Shown here: positions 30,420 to 38,795 of the stretch, piece after piece
Layout of the letters: the number at the start of each line of letters is the position of its first letter
How positions within the stretch are numbered: position 1 is the first letter of the stretch
Assembly (NCBI GenBank): GCA_944320865.1
Contig: CALUJC010000032.1
Span: 1 to 40,344 of the forward strand
Origin: an uncultured Bacteroides sp.
GTDB lineage: Bacteria; Bacteroidota; Bacteroidia; Bacteroidales; Bacteroidaceae
Reading direction: 5' to 3'
Length of the DNA: 40,344 bases
The notes under the pieces: generated by a model
The model's input: only the letters and a program-made list of their open reading frames with translations
What the model was told of the DNA's origin: nothing
Databases searched by the model: none
Translations under genes and position numbers: made by a program

Positions 30420-32114
30420 ATGACCCGAAAATTGTATTTGCCATTACTCATGGCGTGTGTCGTAGTACTGTCGTCGTGCGGCAGTAAGATGGGAGAACTT
30501 TCGTCCGACTACTTCACCGTAACCCCCCAAGTGCTGGAAGCCCAAGGCGGACAGGTGGAAGCTACCATCAACGGTAAGTTCCCCGAAAAGTATTTCAATA
30601 AGAAAGCCGTCGTAGAAGTCACCCCCGTATTGAAGTGGAACGGCGGGGAAGTAGAAGGCCAGTCGGCCACCTTCCAAGGCGAAAAAGTGGAAGGTAACGA
30701 CCAGACCATCTCCTATAAGCTGGGCGGCAACTACATCATGAGAACCTCGTTCGACTACGTGCCCGAAATGGCCAAGTCCGAACTCTACCTGCGCTTTAAA
30801 GCCACTGCAGGCAAGAAGACCATCGACATCCCCGAAGTGAAGATTGCCGACGGTGTCATCTCTACCTCAGAATTGGTAAGCCAAACCCTGGAAAGCGCTA
30901 CACCGGCTACGGGCGATGATGCCTTCCAACGCATCATCAAGGAAAAGCATGACGCCAACATCATGTTCCTCATCCAGCAGGCCAACGTCCGTGCCAGCGA
31001 ACTGAAGAAAGCCAAAGAATTCGGCGAAGAAGTAAAAGGCATAAACGATGCTGCCAACAAGAAAATCAGCAACATCGAAATCTCGGCCTACGCTTCGCCC
31101 GACGGCAGCCTCGAACTGAACACCGGCCTGGCCGAACGCCGTCAGGACAACACCGCGAAAGTCATCAACCGCGACCTGAAGAAAGCCAAGATAAATGCCA
31201 CCATCGACACCAAGTACACTGCCGAAGACTGGGAAGGCTTCCAGGAACTCGTTTCCAAGTCGAACATTCAAGACAAGGAACTGATTCTGCGTGTGCTCTC
31301 CATGTACAAAGACCCCGAACAACGCGAACAGGAAATCAAGAACATTTCTTCGGTTTACGAAACACTGGCCGACGAAATTCTGCCGCAACTGCGCCGTTCA
31401 CGCCTCACGCTGAACTACGAAATCATCGGCAAGTCGGATGAAGAAATCGCCAGCCTGGCCGACAGCGACTATAAGCAACTCAACATCGAAGAGCTGCTCT
31501 ATGCCGCTACGCTCACCAACGACCCCACCAAGAAAGAAGCCATTTACACCAAAGCTACCCAGCTGGCCCCGAACGACTTCCGTGCTTACAACAATCTGGG
31601 CAAACTGGCCTACCAGGCAGGCGACCTCAACAAGGCTGAAAGCTACTTGAAAAAAGCCGTTTCCCTCAAGAGCGACGCACCCGAAGCCAACATGAACCTC
31701 GGCCTGATAGCACTGGCCAAGGGAGACAAGGCAGCAGCCGAGACTTACCTGGGCAAGGCAGCAGGAGCCAAAGGCTTGAACGAAGCACTGGGCAACCTCT
31801 ACATCGCCCAAGGGCAATATGCAAAGGCTGTCAGCTCGTTTGCCGACACCAAGAGCAACAGCGCCGCATTGGCACAAATCTTGGCCAAAGACTACAACAA
31901 GGCCAACAGCACGCTGGCTGCCATTGAAAACCCCGACGCTTACACCGACTACCTGAAAGCCGTGATAGGCGCCCGCACCAATAACAACACCATGGTAATC
32001 AGCAGTTTGAAAGCCGCTATCGCCAAAGACGCTACGCTGGCCAAGAAGGCCGCTACCGACCTGGAGTTTGCCAAGTACTTCACGAACACTGACTTCATGA
32101 ATGCCATCAAATAA
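30420..32114 (+). CDS. Lipoprotein with OmpA-like segment and TPR repeats
   Basis: 564 residues. The lipoprotein signal LSSC gives Cys20 followed by GSK, with no acidic export signal, so a periplasm-facing anchor is expected. An N-terminal beta-rich region (about 30-150) is followed by a segment with an OmpA-like look (ISAYASPDGSLELNTGLAER, 221-240, then Arg-rich and a helix), which in OmpA domains binds peptidoglycan. TPR units then span about 356-480 (for example FRAYNNLGKLAYQAGDLNKA). A structural or assembly role in the envelope is inferred. The gene has its own promoter and terminator. Confidence 0.8.
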   Translation: MTRKLYLPLLMACVVVLSSCGSKMGELSSDYFTVTPQVLEAQGGQVEATINGKFPEKYFNKKAVVEVTPVLKWNGGEVEGQSATFQGEKVEGNDQTISYKLGGNYIMRTSFDYVPEMAKSELYLRFKATAGKKTIDIPEVKIADGVISTSELVSQTLESATPATGDDAFQRIIKEKHDANIMFLIQQANVRASELKKAKEFGEEVKGINDAANKKISNIEISAYASPDGSLELNTGLAERRQDNTAKVINRDLKKAKINATIDTKYTAEDWEGFQELVSKSNIQDKELILRVLSMYKDPEQREQEIKNISSVYETLADEILPQLRRSRLTLNYEIIGKSDEEIASLADSDYKQLNIEELLYAATLTNDPTKKEAIYTKATQLAPNDFRAYNNLGKLAYQAGDLNKAESYLKKAVSLKSDAPEANMNLGLIALAKGDKAAAETYLGKAAGAKGLNEALGNLYIAQGQYAKAVSSFADTKSNSAALAQILAKDYNKANSTLAAIENPDAYTDYLKAVIGARTNNNTMVISSLKAAIAKDATLAKKAATDLEFAKYFTNTDFMNAIK

Positions 32115-32140
32115 AATAAGGTAGGCCAGAAACAAGGAAA

Positions 32141-32176
32141 AGAAGGCCCGGCACAAAAAGCCGGGTCTTCTTTTTT
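32141..32176 (+). terminator. Intrinsic terminator after the OmpA/TPR lipoprotein gene
   Basis: AGAAGGCCCGGC (32141-32152) pairs with GCCGGGTCTTCT (32160-32171), one G-U pair, loop ACAAAAA, followed by a T-run to 32176. Confidence 0.88.
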
Positions 32177-32223
32177 GTAGAACAGCAAAAAAGACGTACT
32201 TTCGCAGAAAATAAAGATTCCGG

Positions 32224-33264
32224 ATGAAACACATTCACTTCATATTACTCCTGCCGCTATTATTGCTGGCAGCCTGCGGAAACAAATCGCAAAACCCGAA
32301 TGCCGTCAGCTTGAGCGGCGACATCAAAGGACTGGGCAATGACACCCTCTACCTGTTCGGCACAGACCAGTTCTATCAACGCACCGATACAATAGTGGTG
32401 AAAGACGACCAATTCAAGACCACACTGTTGCCCGATACCATGGTAATGGTCATGTTGCAGCTGCCCAATGGAACCGAATATCCCCTCTTCATGGACAAAG
32501 GAGAGAAAATCAAGGTAAAAGGCTCAATGGCAGAACCTCACTCAATGGAAATCACCGGAAATACTCCAAACGAAGAACTTACCGCTTTCAGGCAAGAACT
32601 GAAAGGCATGGCCCAACCCTCGGAAAGCATAGTGGAGAAGAAGGCAAAGTCTTTCATAGAAAGCCACACCTCCTCGCTGTCTGCCATCTACGTTTTGGAA
32701 AAGTATCTCGCACAAAAGCCCCGGCCCGATTGTGACTATATCAAAGGAATCATTGAACAAATGCCCGGTGAACTCAAAGACCGCCCGGCTATCAGCGAAC
32801 TTTCCAACCTAATGAACAAGGCCGAAATAACGGCTGAGGGGAAAAACATCCCCTTCTTCAGCATACCCGATGGGGAAGGGAAAAACATCACACGCTCTAC
32901 CTTCAGAAACAAATACCTGCTACTACATTTTTGGGCATCGTGGGACAAGAAAAGCCGCGAAGCCAATGCCAGCCTGCGGCGCGTTTACCTGCAGGAAAAA
33001 GACAACGAAGACTTTGCCATGTTGGGCATCTCGCTGGACACAAACCGCGATGCCTGGCAACAAGCCTGCCAAAATGATTCACTGGATTGGCAACAAGCCT
33101 GCGACTTCGAAAGCTGGAACAGCGACGTCATCAGCAGGCTGGGCATACAAACACTTCCCATCAGCCTGCTCATTACCCCCACAGGAAGGATAGAAGCGAG
33201 AAATGCCGACAGCAACGCCATCCTGCAAGAATGGGAACGCATAAAACCTGAAAAGAAGAAATAA
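32224..33264 (+). CDS. TlpA-like thioredoxin-fold lipoprotein without CXXC
   Basis: 346 residues. The lipoprotein signal LAAC gives Cys18 followed by GNKS, so periplasmic facing is expected. An N-terminal DUF4369-like beta domain (about 28-115) precedes a helical linker and a thioredoxin-fold domain (about 207-340). At the active site the usual FWASWCxxC is replaced by FWASWDKKSRE, with Asp241 and Ser244 in place of both cysteines, while the cis-proline (Pro312, TLPISLLI) is kept. It therefore cannot act as a thiol oxidoreductase of the normal kind. A binding or chaperone-like role is possible. It probably heads an operon with yifB and the acyl-CoA synthetase gene. Confidence 0.85.
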   Translation: MKHIHFILLLPLLLLAACGNKSQNPNAVSLSGDIKGLGNDTLYLFGTDQFYQRTDTIVVKDDQFKTTLLPDTMVMVMLQLPNGTEYPLFMDKGEKIKVKGSMAEPHSMEITGNTPNEELTAFRQELKGMAQPSESIVEKKAKSFIESHTSSLSAIYVLEKYLAQKPRPDCDYIKGIIEQMPGELKDRPAISELSNLMNKAEITAEGKNIPFFSIPDGEGKNITRSTFRNKYLLLHFWASWDKKSREANASLRRVYLQEKDNEDFAMLGISLDTNRDAWQQACQNDSLDWQQACDFESWNSDVISRLGIQTLPISLLITPTGRIEARNADSNAILQEWERIKPEKKK

Positions 33265-33304
33265 CCCAAACGTTTTACCTGACCATAAAAACACCACCAT
33301 ATCT

Positions 33305-34846
33305 ATGCTTGTCAAAGTTTACGGAGCTACAGTACAAGGCATCGACGCCACTCTCATCACCATCGAAGTCAACAGTTCCAAAGGCTGCATGTTCTACCTC
33401 GTGGGACTGCCCGACTCGGCCGTCAAAGAAAGCCACCAACGCATCATATCCGCCCTGCAAGTCAACGGTTACCGCATGCCCACCAGCAACATCGTCATCA
33501 ACATGGCACCCGCCGACATACGCAAAGAAGGTTCGGCTTACGACCTTCCCCTGGCCATCGGCATGCTGGCCGTAAGCGGCACTTTGCAACCCGACAAGTT
33601 AGACCGCTACCTGCTGATGGGCGAATTGAGCCTGGACGGCAGCCTGAAACCCATCAAAGGGGCACTGCCCATTGCCATTAAGGCACGCGAACTGGGCTTC
33701 GAGGGCATGATTATCCCCCGACAGAATGCCCGCGAAGCTGCCGTAGTAAACAATCTTACCGTATATGGCGTAGACAATCTCCGCGAAGTAGTGGGCTTTT
33801 TCAACGGTGAACAGACGCTCGAACCCACCATAGTCAACACCCGAGAAGAGTTTTATGCCCGCCAAAGTTCTTTCGACCTCGACTTTGCCGAAGTGAAAGG
33901 CCAGGAAAACGTGAAGCGTGCCCTCGAAGTGGCAGCCGCCGGAAGCCACAACATCCTACTGATAGGTTCGCCGGGCAGCGGTAAGTCCATGCTGGCTAAA
34001 AGACTTCCTTCCATCCTGCCGCCCCTCTCCCTCAGCGAAAGCTTGGAAACCACCAAGATACATTCCGTCGCCGGGAAGCTGGGTGCAGACAGCGGACTCA
34101 TCTCCGTCCGTCCCTTCCGTGCGCCACACCATACCATCTCCTCCGTGGCCATGACCGGCGGAGGCAGCTTTCCACAACCCGGCGAAATCAGCCTGGCACA
34201 CAACGGCATCCTCTACCTGGACGAGTTACCCGAGTACCCGCGCAACATCCTTGAGATGCTACGCCAGCCGCTGGAAGACCGACAGATTACCGTCACTCGT
34301 GCCCGGTGCAGCGTGGAGTATCCTGCTAGTTTCATGCTGGTAGCCTCTATGAACCCGTGCCCGTGTGGCTATTACAACCATCCCACCAAAGCCTGTGTGT
34401 GCAGTCCTGGACAAGTGCAAAAGTACCTGAACCGTATTTCCGGCCCACTGCTGGACCGCATCGACCTGCATATCGAAGTCACCCCGGTAGACTTTGAGAA
34501 AATGTCCGACCAGCGTCCCGGCGAATCCAGCGCCACCATCCGTGCACGAGTCATCCGCGCACGACAACGGCAGGAAGCACGCTATGCCGATGTACCCGGC
34601 GTGCACTGCAACGCACAGATGACGCCTCGTCTGCTCGGCCTTTATGCCCGTCCCGACGACAAAGGCCTTGCCCTGCTCAAGAACGCCATGAACCGCCTGA
34701 ACCTCTCGGCCCGGGCGTATGACCGCATACTGAAAGTGTCGCGTACCATTGCCGACCTGGACGACAGCGAACAGATACTGCCCCAACACCTGGCAGAAGC
34801 CATAGGCTACCGCAACCTCGACCGCGAGAACTGGGCCGAGCGCTAA
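33305..34846 (+). CDS. YifB/ComM-family Mg-chelatase-like AAA+ ATPase
   Basis: 513 residues. An N-terminal LonC-like domain (about 1-170, with FYLVGLPDSAVKESHQRI) precedes an AAA+ core. Walker A GSPGSGKS is at 221-228 and Walker B ILYLDELPE has Asp306 and Glu307. Paired cysteines in NPCPCGYYNHPTKACVCS (352, 354, 364, 366) are typical and may hold a metal. A C-terminal helical domain ends the protein. ComM in other bacteria is a hexameric helicase that promotes branch migration during natural transformation. It lies 40 bases after the TlpA-like gene and 26 before the acyl-CoA synthetase gene. Confidence 0.93.
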   Translation: MLVKVYGATVQGIDATLITIEVNSSKGCMFYLVGLPDSAVKESHQRIISALQVNGYRMPTSNIVINMAPADIRKEGSAYDLPLAIGMLAVSGTLQPDKLDRYLLMGELSLDGSLKPIKGALPIAIKARELGFEGMIIPRQNAREAAVVNNLTVYGVDNLREVVGFFNGEQTLEPTIVNTREEFYARQSSFDLDFAEVKGQENVKRALEVAAAGSHNILLIGSPGSGKSMLAKRLPSILPPLSLSESLETTKIHSVAGKLGADSGLISVRPFRAPHHTISSVAMTGGGSFPQPGEISLAHNGILYLDELPEYPRNILEMLRQPLEDRQITVTRARCSVEYPASFMLVASMNPCPCGYYNHPTKACVCSPGQVQKYLNRISGPLLDRIDLHIEVTPVDFEKMSDQRPGESSATIRARVIRARQRQEARYADVPGVHCNAQMTPRLLGLYARPDDKGLALLKNAMNRLNLSARAYDRILKVSRTIADLDDSEQILPQHLAEAIGYRNLDRENWAER

Positions 34847-34872
34847 TCACTCATCACTAAACACTAAATGCA

Positions 34873-36942
34873 ATGATTAACGAGCAACTGCTGCATCCCG
34901 CCAGCATCGTAGTCGTGGGAGCATCGAACAACGTACACAAACCCGGTGGAGCCATTCTCCGCAACCTGCTGAACGGCGGCTACGCCGGCACCCTGCTGGC
35001 CGTCAACCCCAAGGAGACCGAAGTGCAGGGCGTGAAAGCCTACCCGGACGTGAATGACATCCCCGCCGCCGACCTCGCCATCCTCGCCATCCCGGCAAAG
35101 CTGTGCCCCGACGCCGTGGACTGCCTGGCATCAAGAAAAGGAGTGAAAGCCTTCATCATCCTGTCCGCCGGATTCGGGGAGGAAACCCACGAGGGGGCAC
35201 TGCTGGAACAGCGCATCCTGGACACCGTCAACCGCCACGGCGGCGCCCTCATCGGCCCCAACTGCATCGGCCTGCTTAACACCTGGCACCATAGCGTCTT
35301 CAGCCAGCCCATCCCGCAACTGCACCCGCAAGGCGTGGACCTCATCTCCAGTTCAGGTGCCACAGCGGTCTTCATTCTGGAAAGTGCCGTCACCAAGGGC
35401 TTGCAGTTCAACTCCGTATGGTCGGTGGGCAACGCCAAGCAAATCGGCGTGGAAGACGTGCTGCAATACATGGACGAGCACTTCGACCCTTCCACCGACT
35501 CGCACATCAAACTGCTCTACATCGAAAACATCGGCGACCCCGACCGCCTGCTGTTCCACGCCTCGTCGCTCATCAAGAAGGGCTGCCGCATTGCCGCCAT
35601 CAAGGCCGGCAGCAGCGAAAGCGGAAGCCGCGCCGCTTCATCGCATACGGGTGCCATAGCCAGCAGCGACTCGGCCGTCGAAGCCCTGTTCCGCAAAGCA
35701 GGTATCGTGCGCTGCTTCTCGCGTGAGGAGCTGACCACCGTGGGCTGCATCTTCACCCTGCCCGAACTGAAAGGGCGTAATTTTGCCATTGTCACCCATG
35801 CCGGAGGCCCCGGCGTGATGCTGGCCGATGCCTTGAGCAAAGGCGGCCTCAATGTCCCCAAACTGGAAGGCCCCGTCATCGACGAGCTGAAGACTAAGCT
35901 GCTGCCCGGTTCGGCCGTAGGAAATCCCATCGACATCCTGGCTACGGGCACGCCCGAACAGTTGCGTCTTTGCCTGGATTATTGCGAAAACAAGCTGGAC
36001 GACATTGATGCCGTGATGGCCATCTTCGGCACGCCCGGACTGGTGACGATGTACGAAATGTATGACGTGCTGCACCAAGCCATGCAGACCTGCCGCAAGC
36101 CCATCTTCCCCATCCTGCCCTCGGTAAATACCGCAGGTGCCGAAGTATCCGCCTTCCTTGCCAAAGGGCACGTCAACTTTGCCGACGAGGTGACGCTGGG
36201 CACCGCCCTGTCGCGCATCATGAACACCCACCGCCCGGCGAAGAACGAGATTGAACTGATGGGCGTGGACGTGCCGCGCATCCGCCGCATCATCGACTCC
36301 ATACCTGAAGACGGTTACATCGCCCCCCACCTGGTACAGGCACTGTTGCACTCCGCCGGCATCCCGGTGGTGGAAGAATTTGTCTCGGCCAAGGCGGACG
36401 AGGTACTGGCCTTTGCAAAGAGAACGGGCTTCCCCGTGGTGGCCAAAGTGGTAGGCCCCGTGCACAAGTCGGACGTAGGCGGCGTGGCGCTCAACATCAA
36501 GAGCGAGCGCCACCTGGCCTTGGAGTTCGAGCGCATGATGCAAATCCCCGGCGCCACCTCCGTCATGGTGCAACCCATGCTGCGGGGCACGGAGCTGTTT
36601 GTCGGCGCGAAGTACGAAGACCTCTTCGGCCACGTCGTCCTTTGCGGCCTGGGCGGCATCTTCGTGGAGGTGCTGAAAGACGTGTCGTCCGGCCTCGCGC
36701 CCTTGACTTACGAAGAGGCCTACTCCATGATACACTCCCTGCGCGCCTACAAGATTATCAAGGGCACGCGCGGACAGCGAGGCGTCAACGAAGCCCGGTT
36801 TGCCGAAATCATCGTGCGCCTCTCCACCCTGTTGCGTTTCGCCACCGAGATAAAGGAGATGGACATCAATCCCCTGCTGGCCACCGAGCACAACGTCATC
36901 GCCGTGGATGCCCGCATCCGCATCGAGAAGGCCAAACATTGA
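34873..36942 (+). CDS. ADP-forming acyl-CoA (acetyl-CoA) synthetase, fused alpha-beta
   Basis: 689 residues. It converts an acyl-CoA, ADP and phosphate to the acid, CoA and ATP, conserving energy from fermentation, or runs the reverse. An N-terminal CoA-binding Rossmann domain (about 1-130, IVVVGASNN) is followed by the succinyl-CoA-ligase-like domains with the phosphohistidine His258 in ASSHTGAIAS. The C-terminal ATP-grasp domain (about 475-685) includes GFPVVAKVVGPVHKSDVGGV and EIKEMDINPLL. It is the last gene of the likely three-gene operon. Substrate preference (acetyl, propionyl or aryl) cannot be read from sequence. Confidence 0.92.
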   Translation: MINEQLLHPASIVVVGASNNVHKPGGAILRNLLNGGYAGTLLAVNPKETEVQGVKAYPDVNDIPAADLAILAIPAKLCPDAVDCLASRKGVKAFIILSAGFGEETHEGALLEQRILDTVNRHGGALIGPNCIGLLNTWHHSVFSQPIPQLHPQGVDLISSSGATAVFILESAVTKGLQFNSVWSVGNAKQIGVEDVLQYMDEHFDPSTDSHIKLLYIENIGDPDRLLFHASSLIKKGCRIAAIKAGSSESGSRAASSHTGAIASSDSAVEALFRKAGIVRCFSREELTTVGCIFTLPELKGRNFAIVTHAGGPGVMLADALSKGGLNVPKLEGPVIDELKTKLLPGSAVGNPIDILATGTPEQLRLCLDYCENKLDDIDAVMAIFGTPGLVTMYEMYDVLHQAMQTCRKPIFPILPSVNTAGAEVSAFLAKGHVNFADEVTLGTALSRIMNTHRPAKNEIELMGVDVPRIRRIIDSIPEDGYIAPHLVQALLHSAGIPVVEEFVSAKADEVLAFAKRTGFPVVAKVVGPVHKSDVGGVALNIKSERHLALEFERMMQIPGATSVMVQPMLRGTELFVGAKYEDLFGHVVLCGLGGIFVEVLKDVSSGLAPLTYEEAYSMIHSLRAYKIIKGTRGQRGVNEARFAEIIVRLSTLLRFATEIKEMDINPLLATEHNVIAVDARIRIEKAKH

Positions 36943-36982
36943 CCCCTCCTTTCTCTTGCAAAGGCAAGGCCAAAGCACGGAA

Positions 36983-37033
36983 AAGCCCGGAGGTGCAGGG
37001 TGCAAAACCAAAATCCCTGCCCGCTCCGGGCTT
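36983..37033. terminator. Nested hairpin between convergent genes
   Basis: The outer stem AAGCCCGGAG (36983-36992) pairs with CTCCGGGCTT (37024-37033). The inner stem GCAGGG (36995-37000) pairs with CCCTGC (37015-37020). It lies in the gap between the stops at 36942 and 37062. T-tracts are weak, so termination is likely but not certain. Confidence 0.5.
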
Positions 37034-37061
37034 GCTTGCAAAAGCAATGTCTCGCTATCCG

Positions 37062-37556
37062 TCAACCACGGTCTTGCACCTCGCGGCCAAATTCTCCTTG
37101 GCTGTTGAAATACATATCCCACTGCACACTGCCATCCAATACTTCCACTTGGTAGCCGCCTACTTCCTTGTCCACGCCATGGATATCAGCACCCGGATGC
37201 AACTCTTCTACCTTGGCCGGAATGGCAGATGGCAAGAAGCCTGTGGGCAGCGGGGAAAAGAAGCTGTCCAAACTTGTCCACTCGCCCTTGCTGTCGAACT
37301 CAATGTCCGTCCCGTCGTCCAACAGCACGTCGTAAGTAGTGCGCCCGTCGTCCTTTCCCCTGATAACGGAAGTCACGCCCACACCGGGGAAATACGTCTC
37401 GATAAACGCCTGCGCATTGTCTGGCAACCTGCCGAAGCTGATGCTTTTCTCATCATCGCACGCCGCAAAGGTGAATACCAAGGCACACATGGCCAACATT
37501 CCACCCAGCCAACCGGCAGCTCGTTTACCCAATACAGTCAACACATTCTTTCTCAT
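37062..37556 (-). CDS. PepSY-like (DUF2874-type) lipoprotein
   Basis: 164 residues. A long signal region ends at FAAC with lipidated Cys33 followed by DDEK, an acidic run like the Bacteroidetes surface-export signal. Two PepSY-like repeats follow: one with LPDNAQAFIETYFPGVGV and YDVLLDDGTDIEFDSKGEW (about 43-96), and one with IPAKVEELHPGADI and YQVEVLDGSVQWDMYFNSQG (about 110-158). The family is common in Bacteroides lipoproteins or exported proteins of unknown function. A TACCTTTG -7 element lies upstream. Function unknown. Confidence 0.82.
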   Translation of the reverse strand: MRKNVLTVLGKRAAGWLGGMLAMCALVFTFAACDDEKSISFGRLPDNAQAFIETYFPGVGVTSVIRGKDDGRTTYDVLLDDGTDIEFDSKGEWTSLDSFFSPLPTGFLPSAIPAKVEELHPGADIHGVDKEVGGYQVEVLDGSVQWDMYFNSQGEFGREVQDRG

Positions 37557-37620
37557 ATTGCCTTTTTCCTTTCATTAAAATTAAATGGTTACACTTCACT
37601 TTTCTCATTCATTGTGCAAG

Positions 37621-37628
37621 CAAAGGTA
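37621..37628 (-). promoter_or_regulatory. -7 element for the PepSY-like gene
   Basis: TACCTTTG on the minus strand, 65 bases before the start at 37556. No clear -33 element. Confidence 0.45.
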
Positions 37629-37686
37629 GGGGGTAAAATGGGAAAGAAATGGGAATCCGAAAACTATTTTCAGAAAAGCCACAGCC

Positions 37687-38415
37687 TTATTCAAAGTTCA
37701 AAGTCCCGAAAAACTGCGGGCAGTGGAACTGCGGCTTCTCCAACCGGATAGGGCTCCACGACAGGAAGTGGGGCGTCTGTAGCTTGTCGCCGCACTTGTA
37801 GAAGTTGCCCTTCATCACCTTGCCGTCCAGCGTGTCGAGGTGGTGGCGGAAGAAGGCAGTGGCGGGGATGACCAAGGCCAGCTCCCACGTGCACTCGCCC
37901 ACACGTTCCTCGAAAGACTCGCTTCCCAGCGAGCTCCAGCGCTTCACCGTGGCCACCACGGCAGGGTCGGCCATGGGGCGGTCGCCCGGCCGTCCGGCCT
38001 GGATGAGCAGCTTGGCGGCGCAGTTGCACTCGAAGTTGTAGTAGAAGTCGTTCGCCTCGGGCGACACGAAGAACTCTGCGCAGGCGTCTTCCCACACCTT
38101 GCCGTTGTCCGCCGCAGCCACGGCGCGCACGCTGGCTTCCGTCACGCGGTAGTTCACCAGTATTTCCTTACCCGTGTGGGCTATGCGGAAGGCGGCCTGA
38201 GGCTTGTAGGGATACTCCTTCCAGTTCACCTGGTCGATGGGCTGGAACTCCACGCCGTTCCGGTCCATCAGCGCGGGCACGTCCTGCGCCTCCACGGGGG
38301 CAGAGACCTGGACTTTCTTCACATTCAGTTGCTTGGGTTGCTGGGCATGGCCCAACGAAGTGCCTGCCGCGCAGAAAGCGGCCAGCACGAGGGAGGGGTA
38401 AAACAAATGTTTCAT
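37687..38415 (-). CDS. Secreted CBM9-like carbohydrate-binding protein
   Basis: 242 residues with a signal peptide ending near residue 25 (LGHA-Q). The body is one family-9-like carbohydrate-binding beta-sandwich: QVNWKEYPYKPQAAFRIAHT, ILVNYRVTEASVRA, VWEDACAEFFVSPEAND and the ending FLSWSPIRLEKPQFHCPQFF are the usual blocks of the stand-alone Bacteroides family. It probably binds a sugar or cell-wall component outside the cytoplasm. No catalytic domain is attached. It follows the GH10-like gene on the same strand but is separated by about 380 bases of hairpins and repeats. Confidence 0.85.
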   Translation of the reverse strand: MKHLFYPSLVLAAFCAAGTSLGHAQQPKQLNVKKVQVSAPVEAQDVPALMDRNGVEFQPIDQVNWKEYPYKPQAAFRIAHTGKEILVNYRVTEASVRAVAAADNGKVWEDACAEFFVSPEANDFYYNFECNCAAKLLIQAGRPGDRPMADPAVVATVKRWSSLGSESFEERVGECTWELALVIPATAFFRHHLDTLDGKVMKGNFYKCGDKLQTPHFLSWSPIRLEKPQFHCPQFFGTLNFE

Positions 38416-38446
38416 GTCGATTGTAAGTTAATAAATTAAACGTTGG

Positions 38447-38454
38447 CAAAGTTA
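38447..38454 (-). promoter_or_regulatory. -7 element for the CBM9-like gene
   Basis: TAACTTTG on the minus strand, 32 bases before the ATG at 38415. No -33 element seen. Confidence 0.45.
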
Positions 38455-38496
38455 ATGGATAAATAGAAGTATGCCACGGATGCGGGCGTTTTTTTC

Positions 38497-38548
38497 CCAG
38501 TTAGGAAAAAAATATTCCCCGGTCAGACGGGATTTGTTTCCTAACTGG
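38497..38548. repeat. Inverted repeat with nested inner stem
   Basis: CCAGTTAGGAAA (38497-38508) and TTTCCTAACTGG (38537-38548) are perfect 12-bp complements around a 28-base loop that contains a CCCG...CGGG inner stem. Neither strand has a T-tract after it, so a terminator is unlikely. Confidence 0.65.
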
Positions 38549-38600
38549 AGAGGCATTAAGCTACGGCTGCATTGAGAATCCTACGCTACTCCGGAAGAAG

Positions 38601-38673
38601 AAAAGGCCATACAGAAAGCTCATTTTGATACGCCCTCCAGGGGGGCAATAAACGACCTTTCCGTATGGCCTTT
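38601..38673 (-). terminator. Long nested hairpin, possible terminator of the GH10-like gene
   Basis: The outer stem AAAGGCCATACAGAAAG (38602-38618) pairs with CTTTCCGTATGGCCTTT (38657-38673) with one mismatch. The inner stem GCCCTCC (38632-38638) pairs with GGGGGGC (38640-38646) across one base. On the minus strand the stem is followed by TTTTCTTCTTCC, which fits termination 120 bases after the GH10-like stop. The complex loop could also be a structured RNA. Confidence 0.5.
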
Positions 38674-38709
38674 AAAACTCTTTTTGAGGCTATAGAAAGC
38701 AACCGTCCT

Positions 38710-38748
38710 AGCGTAGTATCGCTACCGACCTGGCGTAGTATCGCTACT
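38710..38748. repeat. 22-base tandem palindromic repeat, two units
   Basis: Units AGCGTAGTATCGCTACC (38710) and GGCGTAGTATCGCTACT (38732) are 22 bases apart and match the three units at 29094-29154. The first contains TAGCG...CGCTA, a perfect 5-bp dyad. Confidence 0.8.
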
Positions 38749-38764
38749 AACCGCTGATTACCAG

Positions 38765-38789
38765 CTACTATCTACTGACTACTAACTGC
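38765..38789. repeat. CTACTATCTACTGACTAC word block, second site
   Basis: CTACTATCTACTGACTAC is identical to part of the array between mtnN and luxS (13379-13492). It lies just after the stop of the GH10-like gene in that gene's direction. Confidence 0.65.
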
Positions 38790-38795
38790 TTCCCA

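Larger units (their letters stand above)
38416..38795. other. Intergenic region of hairpins and repeats, no gene
   Basis: About 380 bases with no credible gene. It holds a -7 element for the CBM9-like gene, a 12-bp inverted repeat (38497-38548), a nested 17-bp hairpin (38601-38673), two 22-base palindromic units (38710-38748) and a CTACTATCTACTGACTAC word block (38765-38789). Confidence 0.7.
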
